A stretch of 64,000 nucleotides of DNA. Source: Paenibacillus sp. FSL R5-0766. Its GTDB lineage: Bacteria; Bacillota; Bacilli; Paenibacillales; Paenibacillaceae. Positions 44,689-53,179 of the stretch are shown in pieces; the stretch's first letter is position 1; the number at the start of each line of letters is the position of its first letter. The notes under the pieces were generated by a model. The model searched no databases. It was given only the letters and a program-made list of their open reading frames with translations, and was not told the origin of the DNA. The position numbers and the translations under genes were made by a program. The DNA lies in contig NZ_CP150227.1 of assembly GCF_037971845.1 (NCBI RefSeq), forward strand, positions 4,960,001 through 5,024,000, written 5' to 3'.

Positions 44689-44830
44689 ATGAACACCTCC
44701 GTTAGCTTATACGCAATGATGCTTGTCCATGTTGCTTCTCATCCATTGGCTTGGCTGTATACTAGTACTTACACGGGAGAAAGGCAGCTCAATCATGCAC
44801 AATGTCTGAAAGATTATTGTGATCCTCTAC

Positions 44831-45484
44831 CTAACCGGCTTGATCCATCTGTACCAGTTTGGCATTGGCTCCGTTAAATGCTTTGGTCTGGAGGTTAAAT
44901 TGCTTTCGGAATTCAGCAAGCTTCGCATATTCGCTATTCCGCACCCGGATGGCTCGTTTAATCTTAACCAGATTAGGTTCTGCACTTTCTCTCATCAGAT
45001 CATACAACTGCTCATCGGCATTCAGACTCAACTGATACGAGGCAACAAAATTTTCCAATGCACGTGCTCTTGCTTCATATTGATCCAGCACCTTTTCAGC
45101 CTGTGCCAATGTTTTTTCTTTTTCAAATGATAGTTCTTTCAATGAACTGCGCAGGGCCACCGTCTTCTCGTTGGTCTGTTTCATGGCCTCTTCCGCCTGT
45201 TTCAACAACGTTCTTCGTTCATGAATATGACCTGCTGCCTGATCCAGCAGTGCTTCGAGATCACTGTTTGTGTTCTTGCCTTTGTCCAAAATAGACTTGT
45301 ATAACTTCATATCTTCCTGCTCATGACTGGTCAGCGTCTTCAAACTCTGATCGATCTCCTGACCACTGAGCACCAATTGGTTTACCTGATTTGCCGCAGG
45401 CTCCTGCGGATCTCCACAACCACTCACCAGCAGAATTAGCAATACACTAACTGCCGCAAGCGCCACTTTTTTACTCGTTAGCAC
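44831..45484 (-). CDS. YkyA-like cell-wall-associated lipoprotein
   Basis: 217 residues from GTG 45484 (AGGAAGG upstream). Lipobox LVSGC (Cys about 23). The rest is almost wholly helical with long heptad-like stretches (SLKELSFEKEKTLAQAEKVL), matching YkyA, a putative cell-wall-binding lipoprotein of bacilli. Function not established. Neighbour of a polysaccharide deacetylase on the same strand (40 bp), possibly co-transcribed. Confidence 0.75.
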   Translation of the reverse strand: MLTSKKVALAAVSVLLILLVSGCGDPQEPAANQVNQLVLSGQEIDQSLKTLTSHEQEDMKLYKSILDKGKNTNSDLEALLDQAAGHIHERRTLLKQAEEAMKQTNEKTVALRSSLKELSFEKEKTLAQAEKVLDQYEARARALENFVASYQLSLNADEQLYDLMRESAEPNLVKIKRAIRVRNSEYAKLAEFRKQFNLQTKAFNGANAKLVQMDQAG

Positions 45485-45524
45485 CCAAGTCCTTCCTCTC
45501 TTGCATCATCATCTTGTTGTTATA

Positions 45525-46433
45525 TTACAAACGGCTATCCCCGCTAAAATTGGCTACCCAGTGTGCATCCGGATCGTATACTTCGAACTCGTAACCCCGA
45601 TCCTCGAGTAGCTTCAGAATACGCGGTAAAGCCTGAACGGTCTGCTCCCGCTCGTGCATCAGAATCACTTCCTTATCCCGATGTACACTTTTGCTCACGC
45701 GGGCCACAATCTTGTCAGGCTGACCGGGAAGATTCCAATCGAGTGAATCTGTCGTCCAGTCCCACAGTTTGAACCCGGCCGCAGCAATGTCCCCTCTGAA
45801 CTTTTCACCGATCTGTGGACTGCTGCCATAAGGTGCACGAATCAGATGAGGTGTAAAACCAATCAGGTCCTGCACCATCTTCTGCTCTTTCTTGAACTCT
45901 TTCACAAAGTTCGCAGAGCTGCCACTCTTATACAGCTTTTTATAGTTATGCGTCATGCTGTGGAGTCCAGGATAACTGCCTTCCTTCAACAGCCGTTTCA
46001 CTGCTTCTGGATGCTGATTCAATTGACGTCCGATCATGAAAAAGGTAGCTTTTGCCTCATGCTGCTTCAAAATATCCAGCAGTTGTTCCGTATATTCAGT
46101 TGGCCCATCATCAAACGTTATGTATGCCAATTTGCGAACCTGGCCCTGGAACCGGGCCGGCTCCTCCTTCGCATCCGGAGTAACTTGTATCATGCCAAGC
46201 TTGGCGGGCTGTTCTATTACAGTAATCGGAGGCGGCGCCACAACGCTTTTGATCCAATGCGTCATGCCAAGGAATACATATGTAATACCGGTAACGAACA
46301 GTACCAGGAGCATTAGAGCTATGCTTACCCTTCCATACCGGATTTTTCTTCGTTTATGTGTTTTCGTGCGACTTGTGCTAGGCGGAATACTGCCACGTTC
46401 TCCCGCTCTCTCTTGTTGAACTCTCACTGTCAT
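45525..46433 (-). CDS. Membrane-anchored polysaccharide deacetylase (NodB fold)
   Basis: 302 residues. A basic N-terminus (THKRRKIRYGR) and one membrane segment (about 38-58) anchor it; the catalytic domain lies outside. Motifs: TFDDGP (catalytic Asp and metal Asp), HSMTHNY (metal His pair), RAPYGSS, WDWTTDSLDW and LMHE. It deacetylates peptidoglycan or a secreted glycan. SD AAGGAAG before ATG. Probably first gene of a unit with the YkyA-like lipoprotein. Confidence 0.88.
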   Translation of the reverse strand: MTVRVQQERAGERGSIPPSTSRTKTHKRRKIRYGRVSIALMLLVLFVTGITYVFLGMTHWIKSVVAPPPITVIEQPAKLGMIQVTPDAKEEPARFQGQVRKLAYITFDDGPTEYTEQLLDILKQHEAKATFFMIGRQLNQHPEAVKRLLKEGSYPGLHSMTHNYKKLYKSGSSANFVKEFKKEQKMVQDLIGFTPHLIRAPYGSSPQIGEKFRGDIAAAGFKLWDWTTDSLDWNLPGQPDKIVARVSKSVHRDKEVILMHEREQTVQALPRILKLLEDRGYEFEVYDPDAHWVANFSGDSRL

Positions 46434-46655
46434 GCCACTTCCTTACTTTCATTTTTTCCCGATTATTGGTATATTATCTCGTTTCATGTCTCTATATAGA
46501 AGATTAATAGAAAAATGGATCGGGAGAATGACAGAATAGTTACAAGCCCGGTTACAATCTACTTATCTCTTCGTTCTCTTTATCTTTCCTGCGGTTACCT
46601 TCTCCTGTATAATGAAGTGATTTACGCCATCAGACTTCAAGAAGGAGCTACACCC

Positions 46656-47600
46656 ATGACAAGCTTGAACCGTGCCGGCAGATCCATCTATCTGTTATTC
46701 ATTGTCGGCATTATCGCCATTTCTTTTTCTTCGATCTTTGTACGCTGGTCTACCGCAGATGTTGCGGTCATTGCCATGTACCGTCTATTTCTGACCAATC
46801 TGCTAATGCTGCCTTTTGTCTGGAAATACAGACATGAGATGACGCGTCTACGCATACGGCAGTGGGGCTTGCTGCTTGCATCCGGTGTGATGCTGGCCCT
46901 TCATTTCCTGCTCTGGATGGGTTCGCTACGGCTCACCAGTGTTGCCAGTTCCACAGTTATTCTCGCGCTGGAGCCTATACTGATTCTTGCCGGTTCGGTA
47001 TGGCTGTTCAAAGCCAAAATTAACCGCATGATGATCATCGGCATGGGCATCGCCCTGCTTGGATCAATCGTCATTGGCGCAGGAGATTTCCAGTTGGCAG
47101 GTACTGCTCTGCAAGGTGATATCCTGTCTTTACTTGGCACAATTGCAGTTGCTGTCCATATGCTGCTGGGTCAATTTTTGCGAGCGGGACTTAGTGCATT
47201 TTCGTATAACTTCTGGGTGTTCTTCGTGGCTGCCTGCACGCTGGCGGTATATAATCTGATCATGGGCCATCCGTTCGGAGGTTACGCTGCGTCAGAGTGG
47301 GGAATCTTCCTGCTACTCGCCATTGTGCCAACGATCTTTGGACATTATCTCTTCAACTGGCTGCTTCAATATATGAATGCCACAACGGTATCCATGGGCG
47401 TACTTGGGGAACCCGTATTCTCTTCGTTGCTGGCCTGGATGCTGCTCGGCGAATCCCTCAGTGCATTACAGATGTCTGCCGGGGTTGTCATTATATTCGG
47501 GGTATGGATCTTCATTCGATATGGCAAAACCAAACCTCAACCTATTCCTGCTGATGCTCCTATCGCTGGCAAAGGGCCTGTTGAACCTACCACGGTATAA
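46656..47600 (+). CDS. EamA/DMT-family transporter
   Basis: 314 residues, ten hydrophobic segments in two EamA repeats. FSSIFVRWSTADVAVIAMYRL and LYFISALGE-like LLQYMNATTVSMGVLGEPVFSSLLA are typical. Likely a metabolite exporter. ATG 46656 has GAAGGAG 8 nt upstream; longer in-frame starts are rejected. The rhodanese gene follows 63 bp downstream. Confidence 0.85.
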   Translation: MTSLNRAGRSIYLLFIVGIIAISFSSIFVRWSTADVAVIAMYRLFLTNLLMLPFVWKYRHEMTRLRIRQWGLLLASGVMLALHFLLWMGSLRLTSVASSTVILALEPILILAGSVWLFKAKINRMMIIGMGIALLGSIVIGAGDFQLAGTALQGDILSLLGTIAVAVHMLLGQFLRAGLSAFSYNFWVFFVAACTLAVYNLIMGHPFGGYAASEWGIFLLLAIVPTIFGHYLFNWLLQYMNATTVSMGVLGEPVFSSLLAWMLLGESLSALQMSAGVVIIFGVWIFIRYGKTKPQPIPADAPIAGKGPVEPTTV

Positions 47601-47663
47601 CGTATTTTTTCGTAATGCATAGTTATAAACGACTCTACCACTCTCATAAGGCGGTGTATTTTC

Positions 47664-48500
47664 ATGAAAAATATTGTATCCATGCGCTGGCTGCTCGCCA
47701 GAATGTATGAACCGGATGTGGTCATTGCAGATTGCCGATTCTTGCTCGGTCAAACGGAGGCTGGAAGACAAGCCTATGAAGCTGGACATATTCCAGGAGC
47801 TGTCTTTCTCGATTTGGAAAAAGATCTGTCTTCTCCTGTGTCTGCGCACGGAGGGCGTCACCCGCTTCCTGATCCGGCTCTTCTCGCAAGTCGTCTCTCC
47901 AAAGCTGGCATCGGCTCCAATAGTCGTATTGTTGCTTATGACGATCAAGGCGGGATGAATGCATCTCGGCTATGGTGGCTGCTGCGCTACATCGGTCATG
48001 AACAGGTGTATATCATGGACGAAGGTTTCTCCGCTTGGAAAAACGCCAAATTCCCGGTGACCACGGATGTGCCGGTTCAGATCCCGGCTTCTTTTGAGGT
48101 GAATGTGCAGCCAGCTATGCTGGCAAGTGCCCAGGATGTTCAGCAGGCTTCAGCAAGTGGCAGCTCCGTGTTAATCGACTCTCGCGATGCTCGCCGCTAT
48201 GCGGGTCTGGAGGAACCGATTGATGCCAAGGCCGGACATATTCCGGGTGCGGTGAATTATTTTTGGAAAGATGTGTTGGATTGGGATGGACGTTGGACAG
48301 ATACTGGCGTGTTAGAAGAGCGTTTCAGTAAGCTGGACAAGGATGGTGCGATTATCGTGTATTGCGGATCAGGCGTCTCGGCCTGCCCTAACGTGATTGC
48401 ACTGGAAGAAGCGGGATTCTCGAATGTGAAATTGTATTCCGGAAGCTGGAGCGACTGGATTAGTTATGAGGGGAATCCGGTGGCAACGGGGGAAGAGTAG
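47664..48500 (+). CDS. sseA: Thiosulfate/3-mercaptopyruvate sulfurtransferase, two rhodanese domains
   Basis: 278 residues. Domain 1 (about 8-130, ends with GFSAWK) is inactive; domain 2 has the active Cys in YCGSGVSAC (about residue 234). CGSGVSA is the TST/MST loop. It moves sulfane sulfur from thiosulfate or mercaptopyruvate to cyanide or thiols. SD AAGGCGG. A truncated, diverged copy of its last codons occurs at 53083-53160. Confidence 0.9.
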   Translation: MKNIVSMRWLLARMYEPDVVIADCRFLLGQTEAGRQAYEAGHIPGAVFLDLEKDLSSPVSAHGGRHPLPDPALLASRLSKAGIGSNSRIVAYDDQGGMNASRLWWLLRYIGHEQVYIMDEGFSAWKNAKFPVTTDVPVQIPASFEVNVQPAMLASAQDVQQASASGSSVLIDSRDARRYAGLEEPIDAKAGHIPGAVNYFWKDVLDWDGRWTDTGVLEERFSKLDKDGAIIVYCGSGVSACPNVIALEEAGFSNVKLYSGSWSDWISYEGNPVATGEE

Positions 48501-48532
48501 GTAAAGAGCACAAGTCTACAGTATCTCAAAAC

Positions 48533-48575
48533 AAATACACCGCCATGCAGGCTGATGCCTGGGGCGGTGTATTTT
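48533..48575. terminator. Bidirectional terminator
   Basis: AAATACACCGCC / GGCGGTGTATTT, perfect 12-bp arms with an 18-nt loop, T-rich on both strands. Confidence 0.85.
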
Positions 48576-48659
48576 CAGTGCATGAGCGTCATCCGGGTAT
48601 ACGGGAGAGATAGAGGCATCGTTGCACGCGAAAACTGATCCAACAAGATATTTTCCCGC

Positions 48660-49562
48660 TCAATGAAACAGGATCTGCAAAAGAAAATGAGGGGAAGCAT
48701 TCATGAGTCCATGAGCCAAGATAATCACCCATATTTTACGATAGCGGGCCCATAAATAACCAAGAAACAGACCCGTAACCCCATGATTTGCGATCACTGT
48801 TGCCACATCAATATCCCACTGACCATTTCCTTGAATGGCGACATGCCAAATGGACCATAGTATTGAAACTAGTAGTATGGCGGGCCATCTTCCAAGCAAT
48901 GCCTCCAATCGGGTTTGCAGCCATACCCGATAAAAAACTTCCTCCAATACGCTATTGATCATAAAACCAATCAACACCAAGAGTAGTAATTCTGTCATAT
49001 CGGTTGATACGATTGCTCCTTCTGGTTGTGCAATTGGGGAATAGAACTTTAGATAACTCCAGACCACAATAACGATCATTGGTGCAATGACGTGTCCGCG
49101 AGAGCGAGGCTTTGCCGAAATAATGTCTAGTTGCCTGGCAGTCATTTTGCGATAAATCAGCAATAAAATCAACGGAATGAACAATAGTGTTGTCAATTTG
49201 AACGCCAAATAATATAGCTGGAAATGTAATCCTTGCTGGTCTATCGATATCAGAGAAACCGTAAATAAAACGCCTGACAGTAATAATACAATCGATTGAA
49301 CGACCAAGTTCTTTTTATCCATTTGTTGGAAACACCGGTGATTTTGACTTTTATAAGGAATCATACGGATTAGAAAGATGCCAAGGAATGCCGGCAACAT
49401 ACTATGCCATATTGGAATCACTTCCTCACGATCAGCTGTGTACCTTATATTCAAGTTTCCGGTCCACACTAACCACAGTACAGCAGCAAATATAATAATC
49501 ATGCATAATAAGCCGATTGCCTTTCCCCATGCTGGAAGCATTACTTTGAATTGCTGATTCAT
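48660..49562 (-). CDS. CPBP-family intramembrane glutamic endopeptidase
   Basis: About 300 residues with about eight membrane segments. EEVFYR (motif 1), SILWSIWHVAIQ (motif 2 His) and LAHGLMNAS (motif 3) are the Rce1/CPBP signature. In Gram-positives such proteins often mature or give immunity to bacteriocins. ATG 49562 has AAAGGAG about 10 nt upstream. Divergent from a TetR gene with two operator-like repeats between. Confidence 0.85.
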   Translation of the reverse strand: MNQQFKVMLPAWGKAIGLLCMIIIFAAVLWLVWTGNLNIRYTADREEVIPIWHSMLPAFLGIFLIRMIPYKSQNHRCFQQMDKKNLVVQSIVLLLSGVLFTVSLISIDQQGLHFQLYYLAFKLTTLLFIPLILLLIYRKMTARQLDIISAKPRSRGHVIAPMIVIVVWSYLKFYSPIAQPEGAIVSTDMTELLLLVLIGFMINSVLEEVFYRVWLQTRLEALLGRWPAILLVSILWSIWHVAIQGNGQWDIDVATVIANHGVTGLFLGYLWARYRKIWVIILAHGLMNASPHFLLQILFH

Positions 49563-49610
49563 TCCACTTGCACTCCTTTGAGTGGCATGTCGCGTTTGCC
49601 CCATTCTTTT

Positions 49611-49630
49611 TTTAATTCAGTTGAGTTAAA
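49611..49630. promoter_or_regulatory. TetR operator 1
   Basis: Imperfect palindrome TTTAATTCAGTTGAGTTAAA (16 of 20 symmetric). The core TTCAGTTGAGTTAAATAA is repeated at 49667-49684. Confidence 0.65.
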
Positions 49631-49662
49631 TAAACTCTAGCACAATCCATCTTAATCGTCTA

Positions 49663-49685
49663 TTTATTTCAGTTGAGTTAAATAA
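49663..49685. promoter_or_regulatory. TetR operator 2
   Basis: Second copy of TTCAGTTGAGTTAAATAA, 52 bp from the first, overlapping the TAATAT -10-like element in front of the TetR gene. Confidence 0.65.
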
Positions 49686-49702
49686 TATGATATTCTGTGT
49701 GT

Positions 49703-50281
49703 ATGCCAAAAATCGTGGACCATGAGAAAATGAAGAATATTATCGCTGAAGCTACTTGGAAAATCATTAGTGAGAAAGGCATTCATCATGCAACGTCAAG
49801 AACGATTGCAAAGGGGGCCGGATTATCACAAGGCGCTTTAAGACATTACTTTTCAAAACAAGAGAGCCTATTAGCGTTTGCAATGGAGTTAGTTAAGGAA
49901 AAGGTACTTACTCGACTAAGAAATCTGAATGCAAGAGAACTGGACCCTCAAGAAAGAATTGTTGAATACTTGCTCGAACTAGTCCCGACGGATGAACAAA
50001 CATTATTGGAAATGGAGGTTTGGTTTGCATTTGTAAGCTATGGTAAAACGAAAAAAGGGTTCGACGCCAATTATGTGGACCTCCAAAACGCAATCAAGAA
50101 CTGCATCATGTACTTGAAAAATGAAGGTCTTCTGCGCAAAACCGATGAAGAGAAGGAACAAGAAAAGCTGTATGCCTTTATCAATGGGATGGCTCTCAAT
50201 TTGTATTTAGAGCCGGATAAGATAAATAGAACACGAAGCAAAGAAATGATACAAGACTATATCAATTGGATTATTCGTTAA
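49703..50281 (+). CDS. TetR-family regulator
   Basis: 192 residues. Helix-turn-helix at about 25-48 (TSRTIAKGAGLSQGALRHYFSKQE). The rest is a helical ligand domain. ATG 49703 has no SD and lies about 15 bp after a TAATAT element, so the leader is very short. Two matched operators between it and the CPBP gene point to control of both genes. Inducer unknown. Confidence 0.85.
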   Translation: MPKIVDHEKMKNIIAEATWKIISEKGIHHATSRTIAKGAGLSQGALRHYFSKQESLLAFAMELVKEKVLTRLRNLNARELDPQERIVEYLLELVPTDEQTLLEMEVWFAFVSYGKTKKGFDANYVDLQNAIKNCIMYLKNEGLLRKTDEEKEQEKLYAFINGMALNLYLEPDKINRTRSKEMIQDYINWIIR

Positions 50282-50300
50282 AGGAAAACTTGACGCATAG

Positions 50301-50381
50301 ATCGGGGAGCTAAGTAAGCTGATCCGGGCCAAGCAAAATACGCAGGAAAATCAGGTGGCTGTCGGGGAAAATAAAAACTAA
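50301..50381 (+). pseudogene. Possible 3' gene remnant
   Basis: An in-frame run ending ...LSKLIRAKQNTQENQ..GENKN and TAA directly before a terminator hairpin, without any start or upstream continuation (TAG immediately before). It looks like the tail of a lost gene. Too short to assign. Confidence 0.3.
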
Positions 50382-50408
50382 AGAGCCCACGTTTTGCACG
50401 GGCTTCTC
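50365..50408 (-). terminator. Terminator of the immunity-like gene
   Basis: Minus strand GAGAAGCCC / GGGCTCTTT followed by AGTTTTTATTTT. Confidence 0.7.
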
Positions 50409-50435
50409 TGCGCTTTCATTATAATCATGTAGCAT

Positions 50436-51023
50436 TTAGCTGCTTACATTTCCGACTTCTGTCACGTTCAGGTTTAGCTTATGTTTTCGGCATACTTCGT
50501 AAAAATCTTTTGAAACAATGGGTTTGAAGATATTGATATAATCCAGCATAAAAAATTCATGATTGCCAATTCGCTCTTCATGAAGGCAGATTTGAGATAC
50601 AACTTTGACGATCTTACGTGGAGGCTGTTGTACAGATGCAGCAATGACCGCTTTGCGCCCATACTCCGAACGTTCATAATCAAAAACATCCAAACGATCA
50701 AGCTGATGTGCAGTCCAGTAGGTTTTTTCAACCGAACGACCGTCGTGGTAACAGACCGTTGTCGGAATAAACTGTGTGTTTGTTTTCGTTTCCTCCAACA
50801 GCGTTTTAAAACGATCTGATACGTGTCTCGTTCCTGTGATCGTCTCAAAATAATCTACGTTCAGGTTGCGCACCGTAGGCAGTAACTCAACCTCAGCTGT
50901 TGTCCCCTCTGGTAACGGATTCTCTATCGCCAAATAATTCATATCTAATTCGGGAGTGAAGGTTGTTCCACCACTAATAAAACCTCTACGTGGATATTGA
51001 GATTCCAGAAAATAATAGTTCAA
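50436..51023 (-). CDS. Hypothetical protein, Imm11/Imm43-like
   Basis: 195 residues, no signal or membrane segment. It starts with TTG 51023, supported by GAAAGGAG 9 nt upstream and no nearby ATG. Pattern YFLESQYPRRGFISGG ... HVSDRFKTLLEETKT recalls DUF1629/Imm11-type immunity proteins; this is a weak family memory. No toxin adjacent. Confidence 0.5.
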   Translation of the reverse strand: MNYYFLESQYPRRGFISGGTTFTPELDMNYLAIENPLPEGTTAEVELLPTVRNLNVDYFETITGTRHVSDRFKTLLEETKTNTQFIPTTVCYHDGRSVEKTYWTAHQLDRLDVFDYERSEYGRKAVIAASVQQPPRKIVKVVSQICLHEERIGNHEFFMLDYINIFKPIVSKDFYEVCRKHKLNLNVTEVGNVSS

Positions 51024-51346
51024 AGAATGATGCTCCTTTCCGAATGAAGTGCTTTTCGATCAATTATACACATAATAAAAGATGTTCATTGAAATGTAAG
51101 ATGGCTTCCCAGCTCCTTAAAATCATTGGTCATATATTAGTCAACAGAGTCAACTTGCATGCAAAATAGGGGCCGGATCACCCACTAACGTGAGTACCCT
51201 GCCCCTTGCTTTGATATACATATGAATATACAGACCTTAATCAACACTTTAACAGATTGAAAAGAAACAGTCTATATTTTTAGGAAAATATTCTATATAT
51301 TTAGGTTGCTGGCCGGCAAAATACAGTTGAAACGGAGCATAAGTCT
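51024..51346. other. Intergenic region with an isolated hairpin
   Basis: 323 bp between divergent genes. AGGGGC (51168-51173) pairs with GCCCCT (51201-51206), with inner TCAC/GTGA. No T run of note. No gene seen. Confidence 0.6.
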
Positions 51347-52249
51347 ATGATGTCCAACAGCCATCTTACTCGTGATGAATTACAGGATTATGTGCACAAT
51401 GTATTTGGAGCCAGTTACCTCATAACGCAGATCGCAAGAATACATGGAGGCGCACAAAAAGTCATTTACAAAATTGATTGCACAAATGGTTTCACTTGTA
51501 TGTTGTACGTTTGGGATATTTCCAGCAACTATTTTCAGGAAGAGATCTTGAGTGAACCCACTTTTCACAGTTCCTATGGCAGCGAACTTTTCTCTTTGAA
51601 TACTCGCTTTCTCGCTCAACATGGAATTCGAACACCAATCTTGTATGATCTAAATAACGATAGAGACCAGCACTCTTATGATTTTGCTCTTGTTGAGTAT
51701 GTGGATGGACAGAAAGCCGAAGCCTATTTCCAGCATAAAAATCACAAAGATCGGGATGAGTTGTTTCAACGGATCAGGGATATGTTGTCTAATATGCATA
51801 ACATCCAAAGAAACGTTTATGAAAGCGCCAACGATAACAGAAAAAAGGCTGGGCCTTGCTACCAAGTTCAGCGGTTGGCTGCCCAAACAGCCTTATCCTA
51901 TGCATCCAAACACATGACAGATATCAGGAAAAATAACGAAAGGCTGCTTGAGAAAATTTACGAGTTGGAAGCAGCCATTCAACCCAGAGATCTCTATAGT
52001 TTCATTCATGGAGAGTTAGGTCCGGATCATATATGGATAGATCATGCTATGCAACCATGCCTTATTGATATTGAGGGCGCAGGATTCTTCGATCTCGACC
52101 CGGAGCGGATGACATTTTATCGATTTTGCCATCATTTGTCCTTGATATCAGGAGGACTGAAACTGCTTCACAGACAATTCCCCGATCAGCAATTTGCTAG
52201 GAGTCTCGCAGAGTATCATGCCAGATGTGCAGTTCAGATGCTTTCATGA
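51347..52249 (+). CDS. Aminoglycoside-phosphotransferase-fold kinase
   Basis: 300 residues. The catalytic loop reads FIHGELGPDHIWID where the family usually has HGDxxxxN: Asp is Glu and Asn is His. LIDIEGAGFFDLDPE is the Mg-binding motif. The changes put true kinase activity in doubt, although related macrolide and fructosamine kinases tolerate variation. GGAG is about 10 nt before ATG 51347. Followed after 32 bp by an ankyrin-repeat gene. Confidence 0.75.
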   Translation: MMSNSHLTRDELQDYVHNVFGASYLITQIARIHGGAQKVIYKIDCTNGFTCMLYVWDISSNYFQEEILSEPTFHSSYGSELFSLNTRFLAQHGIRTPILYDLNNDRDQHSYDFALVEYVDGQKAEAYFQHKNHKDRDELFQRIRDMLSNMHNIQRNVYESANDNRKKAGPCYQVQRLAAQTALSYASKHMTDIRKNNERLLEKIYELEAAIQPRDLYSFIHGELGPDHIWIDHAMQPCLIDIEGAGFFDLDPERMTFYRFCHHLSLISGGLKLLHRQFPDQQFARSLAEYHARCAVQMLS

Positions 52250-52281
52250 ATATGGATACGAGCCTGGAAGGAGATTTGAGC

Positions 52282-53076
52282 ATGGAGTTTATTCACGAAG
52301 ATGAAAAACTTGCAGTGAGCGTTATTCAAGCCATTCACACTGGAGATATTCCAACGTTAGAGCAGCTGCTGGCAGAGAATCCGGGATTGGCAAAGATAAG
52401 AATATTGGAAAGAAAGCCTGACAACGTAGATGCAGACTCCAGTATCTCACGAACGCTGCTGCACGTGGTGACGGATTGGCCGGGGCATTTCCCTAATGGA
52501 GCGGATACCGTGCGAGTATTGACCAAGTTTGGTGCGGAAGTGAACGCTCCTTTTGTCGGTCCAAACATAGAAACACCTTTGCATTGGGCTGCAAGCTCCA
52601 ATGATGTTCAAGTGCTTGATGCCCTTCTTGATGCTGGTGCAGACATTGAAACGCCTGGCGCGGTGATCGCCGGTGGCACGCCGCTGGATGATGCTATTGC
52701 TTTTGCACAATGGGATGCAGCACGGCGCTTGGTTGAGCGCGGCGCGATCTTTGCCCTTTGGCATGCGGCCGCCCTTGGAGATATTCACGCTATACAAGAA
52801 CATTTTAAAGGGGCCCAACTCCCGAGACGTTATCCTTGGGGAACAAGCACCTCCCCTTCTCCTCCCGATGCAGTAACCGTTGCCTTCTGGTGTGCTTGCC
52901 ATGGAGGTCAAAGAGAAACAGCAGAGTACCTTCTTGAACAAGGCGCCGAACTGAACTGGATAGCCAGCTGGGATGGAATGACTCCACTGGACACAGCAAA
53001 ACGTAATTTTTCTGCTGAACTGATCCCGTGGCTTGAGAGTCATGGTGCCAAATCCGCTAGCGAGATTCACAAGTAG
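52282..53076 (+). CDS. Ankyrin-repeat protein
   Basis: 264 residues with four to five ankyrin units: ETPLHWAASSNDVQVLDALLDAGADIE, GTPLDDAIAFAQWDAARRLVERGA, LWHAAALGDIHAIQEHF, FWCACHGGQRETAEYLLEQGAELN, MTPLDTAKRNF. Cytosolic protein-interaction scaffold. ATG 52282 has GGAAGGAG about 9 nt upstream; earlier in-frame starts overlap the preceding gene without an SD. Likely co-transcribed with the APH-fold kinase gene. Confidence 0.85.
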   Translation: MEFIHEDEKLAVSVIQAIHTGDIPTLEQLLAENPGLAKIRILERKPDNVDADSSISRTLLHVVTDWPGHFPNGADTVRVLTKFGAEVNAPFVGPNIETPLHWAASSNDVQVLDALLDAGADIETPGAVIAGGTPLDDAIAFAQWDAARRLVERGAIFALWHAAALGDIHAIQEHFKGAQLPRRYPWGTSTSPSPPDAVTVAFWCACHGGQRETAEYLLEQGAELNWIASWDGMTPLDTAKRNFSAELIPWLESHGAKSASEIHK

Positions 53077-53082
53077 ATGAAT

Positions 53083-53160
53083 GCTAGCGTGAAATTGCCA
53101 ATCGCCAGTGGCTGCGAATATAGTTATGAGGAGAATCCGGTGGTTACTGGGGAAGTGTAG
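53083..53160 (+). pseudogene. Remnant of a sulfurtransferase (sseA) 3' end
   Basis: The encoded tail SVKL....SYEENPVVTGEV-stop matches the C-terminus of the sseA product (NVKL....SYEGNPVATGEE-stop) including the stop, with one codon missing. At DNA level the block AGTTATGAGGAGAATCCGGTGG differs by one base from sseA. Nothing of the upstream 750 bp is present. Confidence 0.7.
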
Positions 53161-53179
53161 AAGACTCCAACAAATGATC

